Assembly: GCF_016909155.1 (NCBI RefSeq)
Contig: NZ_JAFBFG010000004.1
Coordinates: 1-64,000, forward strand
From: Chryseomicrobium aureum
GTDB lineage: Bacteria > Bacillota > Bacilli > Bacillales_A > Planococcaceae
DNA: 64,000 nt
Direction: 5' to 3'
Shown here in pieces: positions 9,251-16,765 of this stretch. A model generated the notes under the pieces. The model was not told the origin of the DNA and did no database searches. It saw nothing but the letters and a program-made list of their open reading frames with translations. Every line of letters begins with the position of its first letter. Position 1 is the stretch's first letter. Made by a program: the position numbers and the translations under genes.

Positions 9251-11356
9251 TTAAAAATAGATTTTCGTTCCTTTTTCAGATGAATCAATGATTGCTTCAA
9301 TTAATTTGACAGGATTATACCCATCTACTCCCACGACCTCAGGCTCTGTGTTTGTTTGAATAGCGTGAGTCATGGATTTAATAATCGCCACATGTCCACG
9401 CTCTCCCCATGGGTCTTGTTCAATTTTTTGCTTGAGAGCCTCTCGTTCAGCTTCCGTAACAAATGATGCATCCCACGTATCAATATAAAGTGCGTTCGCC
9501 CCTGAAACTTTGAAGCTACCGTTTTCAGTGAAAACTGCTAAGGACTCTTCTAAATTTTTGGGATAAATTGTTGTGGCTGCTTCAATTACCGCAACAGCAC
9601 CAGACTTAAACTCAACTAGTGCAGTCGCTACGTCTTCCGATTCAATTTTACGGAAACGAGTTGTCACCATACCTTGTACTGCTTTCACTGGCCCCATCAT
9701 CCAAAGCAACAAATCAAGGCTATGAATAGCTTGATTCATTAAAACGCCGCCATCAAATGCTTTTGTGCCTCTCCAAGGGGCTTGATCATAGTACTCTTGA
9801 TTACGATTCCAACGGACTGTTACGTTTGCATGGCTCACACGTCCGGCCTCTGGATGTTCTAGTACCTTTTTTAATTCTTTGATCGCTGGACGGTAGCGGT
9901 TTGGATGGACAACAGTCAATTTTACGCCTGCTTGTGAAGTAGCGTCCATGATCGCTTTTGCATCCTCTGAAGTAAGAGCCATTGGTTTTTCAAGCACAAC
10001 ATGGCGTTTATTGTTGATAACTTGCAAAGCCAGTTTTGCGTGCAATCCTGAAGGAACACAGATATTTACAGCATGAATTTCTGGCATTTCATCTAACATT
10101 GTCTGCAAATCTGTAAATGTTGCAACCCCTAGTGGCGCCTCTTGTAAACGGTCTTCATTTGTATCGCAGATTGCGATAAGTTTTGCATTTGGTGTTTCTT
10201 CAATTGCTTGAATGTGTTTGTCAGCAATAAATCCCATGCCAACGATTGCATAATTAATCACGTCACTATTCCTCCTACTATCTTTCCCACCAGTTTTCCT
10301 ATTAAAACCGATAACATATCGGCCAATTAATATAAAAGGTCTAAATTCAGTTTCGATAAGCTTTAAACGCTCTGCAAGAATCTGTAAGAATAAAAGCATG
10401 GCAATCAAGGCGATAATCGACCATCGAATTTGAATTGTTTCAAAACTAATAGCCAGTAATCCAAATAAAATACTAATGCCATAAATACTCAAAACACTCC
10501 GCTTATGTGAAAGCCCCGTCTGCAAAAGACGGTGATGCAAGTGTGCTTTGTCTGGCAAATATACAGGGGTGCCTTTAACTCTCCGTCGAATGATTGCAAA
10601 CAATGTATCAAAGACTGGAACGCCCAAAATAAGTATAGGAACAATCAAACTGAAGAGGGCAACACTTTTGTATAGTCCTAGGACTGACAACACAGCGATC
10701 CCATAACCAAAAAACATGGATCCTGTGTCTCCTAAAAATATCTTAGCTGGATTAAAGTTGTAAACTAAAAACCCTAAGCCTGCACTCATCAACAGAATAG
10801 AAAACGTTAAAATAAGCTCTGTCCCTGCCGCGAATGCCATATAGGCAAACGTAGCAAAAATGATAATTGAGACACCTGTTGCCAAACCGTCTAAGCCATC
10901 GATTAGATTAATGGCATTGATAATACCAATCATCCATATAAATGTGAAGGCAACACCAAAGATACCAAGCTCAAATTTCCCTACACCCGGCACACTAAGT
11001 ATCTCAATACTGAGACCACTACCAATTACGGATACAACAGCCAGCATCTGACCGCCAAGTTTATATAACGCCTTAATTTGATAGCGATCATCTATCAAAC
11101 CCGTTATAAGTATAATAACTGCCCCAACTAGAATCCCTGTCACTTTAGCATCTACGATATCTGACAACAAGAAGCCAATTCCGACTGCAACAAATACAGC
11201 TAGACCACCTATTCGTGGCATCGGTTTTGAATGGACTTTTCTAGCTTCCGGCTGATCGATGAACCCGAATTTAAAAGCTATCTTTATTACTATTGGTGTA
11301 AGTAGTAATGCAGATGCTATGGTCACTGCAGAAAGCAGCCATAGATTTGTTATCAT
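9251..11356 (-). CDS. In-frame fusion: TagO/WecA-type phosphoglycosyltransferase + Gfo/Idh/MocA (WbpB-like) oxidoreductase
   Basis: Residues 1 to about 350 form a polytopic MraY/WecA-family enzyme with LIDGLDGLATG, FLGDTGSMFFGYG and the HLHHRLLQTGLSHKR loop. It transfers sugar-1-phosphate to undecaprenyl phosphate and starts wall polymer synthesis. Residues 366-701 form a complete Gfo/Idh/MocA oxidoreductase: the GMGFIADKH dinucleotide motif near 373-381, then EKPMA, as in WbpB. The junction is exactly where two separate genes would meet. An AGGAGG ribosome site lies inside the frame, followed by a GTG (10259-10261) that would start a 336-residue oxidoreductase. The reading frame has no stop between them; a one-base shift would expose TAG. 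Both the fusion and separate internal initiation are possible. It is the first gene of the polysaccharide operon. Confidence 0.88.
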   Translation of the reverse strand: MITNLWLLSAVTIASALLLTPIVIKIAFKFGFIDQPEARKVHSKPMPRIGGLAVFVAVGIGFLLSDIVDAKVTGILVGAVIILITGLIDDRYQIKALYKLGGQMLAVVSVIGSGLSIEILSVPGVGKFELGIFGVAFTFIWMIGIINAINLIDGLDGLATGVSIIIFATFAYMAFAAGTELILTFSILLMSAGLGFLVYNFNPAKIFLGDTGSMFFGYGIAVLSVLGLYKSVALFSLIVPILILGVPVFDTLFAIIRRRVKGTPVYLPDKAHLHHRLLQTGLSHKRSVLSIYGISILFGLLAISFETIQIRWSIIALIAMLLFLQILAERLKLIETEFRPFILIGRYVIGFNRKTGGKDSRRNSDVINYAIVGMGFIADKHIQAIEETPNAKLIAICDTNEDRLQEAPLGVATFTDLQTMLDEMPEIHAVNICVPSGLHAKLALQVINNKRHVVLEKPMALTSEDAKAIMDATSQAGVKLTVVHPNRYRPAIKELKKVLEHPEAGRVSHANVTVRWNRNQEYYDQAPWRGTKAFDGGVLMNQAIHSLDLLLWMMGPVKAVQGMVTTRFRKIESEDVATALVEFKSGAVAVIEAATTIYPKNLEESLAVFTENGSFKVSGANALYIDTWDASFVTEAEREALKQKIEQDPWGERGHVAIIKSMTHAIQTNTEPEVVGVDGYNPVKLIEAIIDSSEKGTKIYF

Positions 11357-11387
11357 AATTTCACCACTACAATCTTTTGTCTATGCA

Positions 11388-11393
11388 AGTATA
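11388..11393 (-). promoter_or_regulatory. Possible -10 element for the polysaccharide operon
   Basis: TATACT on the minus strand lies 32 bases upstream of the fusion gene start. No convincing -35 hexamer is seen, so only the -10 is proposed. Confidence 0.3.
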
Positions 11394-11494
11394 CTACAGT
11401 TGAAGAATATCGACTGTTACACTTTAGTTACGAATTCAAACTACATTAGGCTCAACTTTACTATTTTATAGTGATACAACATAAATTACAAATT

Positions 11495-12886
11495 CTATCT
11501 GATAATTTTTGAGAAATTACCCTCTACCGGAATTACTAAACTATCTTCTTTAAATTGAAATTTTAGCTCTATCTTATACGAAGTTGTTATAGTTTCATTG
11601 TTTTCATTAACGAATGTTCCCACAATTTCACGTTGAGTTTTGTATGAAAATGCATTAACTTTTGTGAGCGTTTGGTCATGATCTTCATTTCTCACAATTC
11701 TTGTTTGCGTATTAATTTCTGAAATCAACTGGTTATAGAATTCGTTATCCTTACCAATTAAACTCTCTATCCCACTATAATCTTGTGTAGTTAAATAGTT
11801 TTCTAATTCCCACAATAGTTCTTCAACAAATGTAGTTAGTAAATTTACTCTTAATTCCTCTTTACTCTTCTCATTTTGAGTTGCCTCGTACTCAGAAATC
11901 CAGTTGTTCACGATTGGCAGTAAGGTACTAGAAGGAATACTAAAACCTATTTTCTTCGACTCAATCGCAACCATTGAATTTATACCAATTATTTTTTTGT
12001 TCTTAACTGAAATCAAAGGACCTCCGCTAGAGCCCAAGCCTAGCTCAGCATCTATTTCATAAAGACGATTATAAGTGTAGTTAGTTACAATATTAATACC
12101 AGTTTGCGTAACTCTTCCTATTGTAATAGTATTCTCCTTGCCACTAGGTGAACCAACTGTGAATACCTCTTCTCCTTTTTCAACCTCTGTATTCAAAAGT
12201 CCTAACGGCTCTCTCCCAATTAGTTCTTTAACAAAAATAAGCGCTAAATCTTCAGACACGGACTTTCCAACTAATACTCCATCATATTGCACTCCTTGAG
12301 AGTCTTTTACAGTGATATAGAGACTTTCAGCCACAACGTGAGCATTCGTAATAACAAACCCTATATTATTTATTAATGTTCCACTACCTTGCTGTTTATC
12401 AGTATATAGTGTAAATGTACTCCACTTTGCCTTTTCAATTAATGAAGCATCAATTGATGTAGCAGCATTTTTTACTGGAGGCGCTTTGCCAACATTTGGT
12501 TTCGGTTTTGTTTCTATTACAGTATTTGGCGCAGTTGGCTTAGGTTCTGATTCAGTTTTTTCGCCCGAGGAGTTTGGCTTTTGCTTTTGAGTAGATCCAC
12601 TAAAAGAGTCGTTATTCATACCTTGACTGTCTAGAATTACAACTTGGCCAACCTCATTATTTATAGGAGATTCATTTGCGGAAGGACTTTCCTCAGTATC
12701 GCCAGTCGCAACCTCGTTTAACCAAGTGCTTGCTTCTATAGACACAAGTAGTTTGCTATAACTAATCTCCGAATTTCTTTTCAACTCAAATTGTACCGGT
12801 TGGACTTCTTCCGAGTCAGGAGAAAATATATATAGAGCAACTCCAGAGATGATAACAATTAATGAAAATATTAAAATTTTTCTCAT
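11495..12886 (-). CDS. Membrane-anchored trypsin-like serine protease
   Basis: An N-terminal membrane anchor (about residues 4-21) is followed by a low-complexity Ser/Pro/Lys linker to about residue 145. Then comes an S1 protease domain with the triad His183 (VITNAHVVA), Asp213 (SEDLAL) and Ser287 (GLGSSGGPL). A C-terminal region of about 110 residues of unknown fold follows. There is no PDZ domain, unlike DegP/HtrA. The ATG at 12884-12886 was chosen for its CAGGAGGTACC ribosome site; an upstream in-frame ATG lacks one. It is probably an envelope quality-control or processing protease facing outwards. It lies between the polysaccharide operon and a wall hydrolase, with a terminator just upstream belonging to the hydrolase. 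The target is unknown. Confidence 0.85.
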   Translation of the reverse strand: MRKILIFSLIVIISGVALYIFSPDSEEVQPVQFELKRNSEISYSKLLVSIEASTWLNEVATGDTEESPSANESPINNEVGQVVILDSQGMNNDSFSGSTQKQKPNSSGEKTESEPKPTAPNTVIETKPKPNVGKAPPVKNAATSIDASLIEKAKWSTFTLYTDKQQGSGTLINNIGFVITNAHVVAESLYITVKDSQGVQYDGVLVGKSVSEDLALIFVKELIGREPLGLLNTEVEKGEEVFTVGSPSGKENTITIGRVTQTGINIVTNYTYNRLYEIDAELGLGSSGGPLISVKNKKIIGINSMVAIESKKIGFSIPSSTLLPIVNNWISEYEATQNEKSKEELRVNLLTTFVEELLWELENYLTTQDYSGIESLIGKDNEFYNQLISEINTQTRIVRNEDHDQTLTKVNAFSYKTQREIVGTFVNENNETITTSYKIELKFQFKEDSLVIPVEGNFSKIIR

Positions 12887-12962
12887 ACTGGTACCTCCTG
12901 ACTTATATCTGATAAACGATATTACTATTAATAATACTCTTATATGGGCTTTATTCACAACA

Positions 12963-13002
12963 TAAAAAAAGCCCAGTTAGAATTACTATCTAACTGAAGC
13001 CT
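12963..13002 (-). terminator. Rho-independent terminator of the NlpC/P60 gene
   Basis: The stem GCTTCAGTTAGA/TCTAACTGGGC, with a 7-base loop and a run of seven T on the minus strand, lies 7 bases after the NlpC/P60 stop codon. Confidence 0.88.
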
Positions 13003-13008
13003 TTAAAA

Positions 13009-14193
13009 TTATTTAATTGAGCGGTAACTGTGGATATGTTTACTCCAATAAGGATTTGATTTCAAATCAATTATTTCCGCTTTACTTCCGCCAGAATGTA
13101 CCATTTTATTGTTTCCAATATAAATTCCAACGTGAGAGATTCCAGCTTTATAGGTATTTGCAAAGAAAACTAAATCACCTGGTTGTGGATTTGTAGTTGG
13201 TGTAGACTCTGCATATTGTGTGCCTGTAGAACGTGTGATTGATTTACCAGCTTGCTTATATACGTATTGAGTGAATCCACTGCAATCAAACCCCGCAGTA
13301 GTTGTTCCACCAAAACGATATGGAGTACCTAATAGAGACAATCCAACATCAACAATTTTTGAACCGTTTGCAGCAGGCGCTGAAGCTTGTTGTGTTGTAA
13401 CCTGGCTTACCAATGAACTTAGAAGCCACGCGTGATGAGAACCATATTTTACACGGTACCATGTTTCACCGTTAATAGTAATTTGATCTGTCGCAGTTAC
13501 TGTCGCTCCTGCAGGTACTGTGGTAATAACCGCATAAGCAGTTGTAGCTCCACGACGAAGGTTTGTATTATGCAGTGTCTTGAATGTACCAGACATGGCA
13601 GTCATTTTATTTGAAACGCTAGTTTGAGCTGCGGGTGCTGTATATGTGGACAACTTACTTGCTTCTACCCATCCGCTACGACCATTGGCAATAACGCGCT
13701 TCCATTCAACTCCGTTGATAGTGATTTTGTATTCAGAATTAACTACAGTTCCTGAAGCTACCGTTGCGACTGAGGCATATGATGTTGTTGCTCCTCTACG
13801 AATCGGTGAAGTTGTATTGAATTTATATTTTGCCACATGATTTTGAAGCGCTGTCGAATTAGATGTTTGAGCAACTTCTACTTTTGATAAATTAGAAGTT
13901 TGTGTCCAGGAATGATGCCCGTTGAAACGAACTTTTGTCCAATGAACATTATTAAGTGTGATTTGATCTGTTGCTGTTAGTGTAGCGCCTACTGGAGCAT
14001 TTACGATAACTGCAGCACCAGTTGTTGCACTGCGTCGTAGTGGCGCTTGAGCACTAACTTTATATGTACCTTGTAATGGTGAAACTTGATTTGTGTAGAC
14101 AATAGTTGTACTTGCTTCTGCAATGTTTTCCGTGACAAGAGGTGAGAACATCAAAAATGACGCGGCGGCAATTGTTACAATTGTTTTTTTCAA
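13009..14193 (-). CDS. Secreted SH3b x3 - NlpC/P60 peptidoglycan endopeptidase
   Basis: A secreted D,L-endopeptidase-type wall hydrolase of 394 residues: signal peptide (1-28), three SH3b wall-binding repeats (about 40-105, 120-182, 198-262), and a C-terminal NlpC/P60 domain (277-394). The catalytic residues are Cys304 (GFDCSGFTQYVYKQAG), His354 (GISHVGIYIG) and His366. Translation appears to start at a TTG (14191-14193) behind GGGGGA. Upstream at 14290-14317 are three WalR half-sites, so the gene is likely controlled by the essential WalRK wall-homeostasis system, as are B. subtilis autolysins. It is monocistronic, with its own terminator. The SH3b repeats resemble those of the protein at the left window edge. 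Confidence 0.93.
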   Translation of the reverse strand: MKKTIVTIAAASFLMFSPLVTENIAEASTTIVYTNQVSPLQGTYKVSAQAPLRRSATTGAAVIVNAPVGATLTATDQITLNNVHWTKVRFNGHHSWTQTSNLSKVEVAQTSNSTALQNHVAKYKFNTTSPIRRGATTSYASVATVASGTVVNSEYKITINGVEWKRVIANGRSGWVEASKLSTYTAPAAQTSVSNKMTAMSGTFKTLHNTNLRRGATTAYAVITTVPAGATVTATDQITINGETWYRVKYGSHHAWLLSSLVSQVTTQQASAPAANGSKIVDVGLSLLGTPYRFGGTTTAGFDCSGFTQYVYKQAGKSITRSTGTQYAESTPTTNPQPGDLVFFANTYKAGISHVGIYIGNNKMVHSGGSKAEIIDLKSNPYWSKHIHSYRSIK

Positions 14194-14289
14194 AATTTTA
14201 AGTCCCCCATGTGTTAATTACGATTTGTTTGAATTTTATATACGTTTAAACTACAAGCTCAATATTAGCAGATACAGTACGTTTTTATA

Positions 14290-14317
14290 GTTACAGTTAT
14301 ATTACAGTTTCGTTACA
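14290..14317 (-). promoter_or_regulatory. Triple WalR (YycF)-type binding site
   Basis: On the minus strand TGTAAC-N5-TGTAAT-N5-TGTAAC matches the WalR consensus (TGTWAH repeated with 5-base spacing) three times in a row. It lies about 100 bases upstream of the NlpC/P60 start. The rest of the 291-base gap to the divergent XRE-cupin gene is AT-rich with no further gene. Confidence 0.8.
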
Positions 14318-14484
14318 AAGAACGAATTTATGTTTAGTTCTATGAAAATTGGTTAGTTATAAGAGATTGAAAAAATATTAGAGATACTCTTATATTTGTA
14401 ACTATTTATTAAATTTGAATATTGTATATTTTTCGACTTTATAAGACAATAGGTGTACAACGTTTAATTCGAGAGGTGAAGTAA

Positions 14485-15042
14485 TTGGAATTTCCGAAGG
14501 TCGAAATTGGTCGTCGCATTCGTATGTTGCGCAGAGAAGTAGGAATTACATCAGAAGAACTTGCGAAACGCGCTGGTGTTAGCCAGAGCATGGTGTCGCA
14601 AATTGAGCGAGGGCTCGTATCCCCTTCACTTGAAACTTTGTGGAATCTCGCGAACAGTTTGAACGTGCAGATTTTCGCCTTTTTCGATCAAACAGATGGC
14701 GAACGTGTCAATGTGTATCGCCGCGACGACGAATTGGTCGTAAAGCGAATCCGTCCGAACAGCGAATATCACTTGTTGTCTCCAAGCATCGGAAAAGATA
14801 TCGGTTTCTTTAAATTGGTTGTCGATCCCGGCGAAGAAGTCGAAGATCAAGTGATTCAACATAAGGGTGAGGAGTGTGGCTACATACTAGAAGGTACATT
14901 GATTGTGGAAGTGGGTCCGGACCGTTACACGTTAACGGAAGGCGATGCGATTTTCTTTGATAGTGAGCTGCCGCACCGGTTTTTCAACCCTGGTGAGAAG
15001 CCAGCTGTCGCGGTGTGGGCGATGACGGCGAACTGGCGTTGA
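14485..15042 (+). CDS. XRE-family regulator with C-terminal cupin domain
   Basis: A 185-residue one-component regulator. The helix-turn-helix is at residues 5-62 (IGRRIRMLRREVGITSEELAKRAGVSQSM region, ending SPSLETLWNLANSL). The cupin ligand-binding domain is at about 105-180 (GEECGYILEGTLIVEVG, then DAIFFDSELPHRFFNPG). Regulators of this build (PuuR/SutR-like) usually bind a small metabolite in the cupin barrel. The start is TTG at 14485 with an AGAGGTGA ribosome site; no better ATG exists. It is one of few plus-strand genes in the left third, transcribed away from the NlpC/P60 gene. No target operon is evident, and a large repeat array begins just after its stop codon. Confidence 0.9.
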   Translation: MEFPKVEIGRRIRMLRREVGITSEELAKRAGVSQSMVSQIERGLVSPSLETLWNLANSLNVQIFAFFDQTDGERVNVYRRDDELVVKRIRPNSEYHLLSPSIGKDIGFFKLVVDPGEEVEDQVIQHKGEECGYILEGTLIVEVGPDRYTLTEGDAIFFDSELPHRFFNPGEKPAVAVWAMTANWR

Positions 15043-15059
15043 TTTTAGATGTGGAGAAC

Positions 15060-15437
15060 GCCGATTTGGTCGGACATTGAATCTGGGTTAGCGGACATTG
15101 CCGATTTGGTCGGACACTGAATCCCGATTGGCGGACACTGAACTACCTATTGGCGGACATTGAATCTAGGTTAGCGGACATCGCCGATTTGGTCGGACAT
15201 TGAATCCCCGGTTGGCGGACACTGAACTACCTATTGGCGGACATTGAATCTAGGTTAGCGGACATCGCCGATTTGGTCGGACATTGAATCCCCGATTGGC
15301 GGACACTGAACTACCTATTGGCGGACATTGAATCTAGGTTAGCGGACATCGCCGATTTGGTCGGACATTGAATCCCCGATTGGCGGACACTGAACTACCT
15401 ATTGGCGGACATTGAATCTAGGTTAGCGGACATTCGC
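15060..15437 (+). repeat. GGACA-word tandem array, 84-bp super-unit (array A1)
   Basis: Tandem super-units start at 15100, 15183, 15267 and 15351 (spacing 83, 84, 84), preceded by a half unit at 15060. Each full unit has four words, one TCGGACA followed by three GCGGACA, spaced 19-22 bases, with the last two or three units almost identical. A TTTAGATGTGGAG motif (15046-15058) sits immediately before the array. The array is not coding and is not a CRISPR (no unique spacers). It fills most of the 670-base gap between the XRE-cupin gene and the LysM-3D gene. Confidence 0.9.
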
Positions 15438-15482
15438 TAAAGATTTGTCTAATAAAATAGTGAGATGGCCGAGACTGGAAGT

Positions 15483-15620
15483 GGTTCCCAAAAGGTACCT
15501 GGTACCCAAACAATTCCAACACAATTTATATTTATCAAAAATATAATGCAGTAATGCGGCTTCCAGATGCATAGTTAGTGAATAGTCATGAATGTCAGAA
15601 TAGTGTTTGGGACAGGTACT
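15483..15620 (+). repeat. 138-bp GGTACC-ended dispersed element, copy 1
   Basis: Begins TTCCCAAAAGGTACCTG and ends TTTGGGACAGGTACT, with a core containing AGTCATGAATGTCAGAATAGT. Two further copies of nearly the same length lie at 39732-39868 and, inverted, at 63175-63312. No open frame is inside. It looks like a non-autonomous mobile or REP-derived element. Confidence 0.75.
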
Positions 15621-15667
15621 TAAAAAGAAAAGAACTTTCTAGCAAGATCTTCAACACTTAAACGCAC

Positions 15668-15706
15668 TTAAAAATCCCGTAAGCTCCTGGTGAGCCTACG
15701 GGATTT
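15668..15706 (-). terminator. Rho-independent terminator of the LysM-3D gene
   Basis: AAATCCCGTA/TACGGGATTT plus an inner GGCTC/GAGCT-like extension form a roughly 15-bp stem 6 bases after the stop codon, followed by ATTTTTAAG on the minus strand. Confidence 0.85.
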
Positions 15707-15712
15707 ATTTGA

Positions 15713-16465
15713 TTACTTTAAGATTTTGATAGTAACTGTTTTACGGCCCCAGTTTAAAGCTTGTTGTTGGTTCGGGATGAATACATCAATCTTGTTTCCT
15801 TTGATAGCGCCGCCAGTATCCCCAGCAATCGCTTCTCCATATCCTTCTACCCAAACACGTGAGCCTAGTGGGATGACACGTGGATCCACTGCAATTACTT
15901 TAAGATGCGGATTTGCACGCAAGTTGATTCCTGTCGCAGTAATTCCAGAGCATCCTGTGCAATATGCTGTGTATGCCGTTGCTTCCACTTGGAAAGTTTT
16001 CACAGCTTCTGGTGAAGTCTGTGCAGGTGGTGTCGGGTTACTAGCAGGTGTTGTGTAGCTTCCACCTTGAACAGCAAGTTTTTGATTCGGGAAGATCAGG
16101 TCAGATGATAGACCATTCCACCCTTTCAAATCTGCTACAGAAACGCCATGGTTTACAGCGATGCGATAAAGTGTGTCACCTGACTTCACTGTATACGATG
16201 AAGATTCTGTTTTTGTTGGCTGAGCGGGTGCAGATGGTGCTGCCGCTGCGCCTTCCACTGAAAGTTTTTGATTCGGGAAGATGAGGTCAGACGAAAGTCC
16301 GTTCCAGCTCTTTAAATCTTGTACTGTTAAATTATATTTTTGAGAAATAGACCACAGTGTGTCTCCGCTTTTGATTGTGTATGTGTCTTCTGATGCTGAT
16401 GCAGATGTCGCAGCTCCAAATAGTAAGCCGGCGAAAGCGGTTAGTGCAACGATTTGTTTTTTCAT
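15713..16465 (-). CDS. Secreted LysM x2 - 3D domain wall hydrolase (YocH-like)
   Basis: A 250-residue secreted protein: signal peptide (1-25, cleaving after ASAS), two LysM peptidoglycan-binding domains (27-70 and 91-133, both with SGDTL and WNGLSSDLIFPNQKL), a short Thr/Pro linker and a C-terminal 3D domain (158-250). The three Asp residues that name the 3D domain are seen at 194 (AVDPR), 216 (GDTGG) and 227 (KIDVF); it has a lytic transglycosylase-like barrel. The ATG at 16463-16465 has an AAAGGAGGAAA site; a longer frame upstream has none. The architecture equals B. subtilis YocH, a WalR-activated muropeptide-related autolysin, and a perfect WalR site lies upstream here. Confidence 0.93.
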   Translation of the reverse strand: MKKQIVALTAFAGLLFGAATSASASEDTYTIKSGDTLWSISQKYNLTVQDLKSWNGLSSDLIFPNQKLSVEGAAAAPSAPAQPTKTESSSYTVKSGDTLYRIAVNHGVSVADLKGWNGLSSDLIFPNQKLAVQGGSYTTPASNPTPPAQTSPEAVKTFQVEATAYTAYCTGCSGITATGINLRANPHLKVIAVDPRVIPLGSRVWVEGYGEAIAGDTGGAIKGNKIDVFIPNQQQALNWGRKTVTIKILK

Positions 16466-16599
16466 AGTATGAATTTCCTCCTTTTCACTAACGAGTACAA
16501 TCGTACCACCTAGATGTGTCAGGAGAATAACAGCCATGTTGCAATAAACTTTCAATTTACCGATGGTTTGATGAGTAATTGGTCATGGCTTTAACAAAT

Positions 16600-16616
16600 A
16601 TTACACTAGTATTACA
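16600..16616 (-). promoter_or_regulatory. WalR (YycF)-type binding site
   Basis: On the minus strand TGTAAT-ACTAG-TGTAAT is a perfect WalR direct repeat about 135 bases upstream of the LysM-3D start. The 300-base gap around it (16466-16765) otherwise holds only one GGTGACAGGCACC copy and the terminator of the OYE gene. Confidence 0.78.
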
Positions 16617-16708
16617 GAATAAGAGAGTATTTGGTAGTATTTAATGTTTTGTAATAGTTTTATAGGGTAAATTGTTCTTTTTGGCATTGGTAGGATAAAG
16701 ATTCCGGA

Positions 16709-16721
16709 GGTGACAGGCACC
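16709..16721 (+). repeat. GGTGACAGGCACC dispersed palindrome half
   Basis: A single copy of the 13-base word that recurs, mostly as inverted or direct pairs, at 19405-19455, 24149-24195, 26259-26305, 27483-27529 and 30291-30337. Confidence 0.8.
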
Positions 16722-16725
16722 ATTT

Positions 16726-16756
16726 GAAAAAGGGAGCAAGCACTGGGCTCGCTCCT
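16726..16756 (-). terminator. Rho-independent terminator of the OYE gene
   Basis: The stem GGAGCGAGC/GCTTGCTCC (one wobble) starts 10 bases after the stop codon and is followed on the minus strand by CTTTTTC. Confidence 0.75.
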
Positions 16757-16765
16757 GAATAGCTG

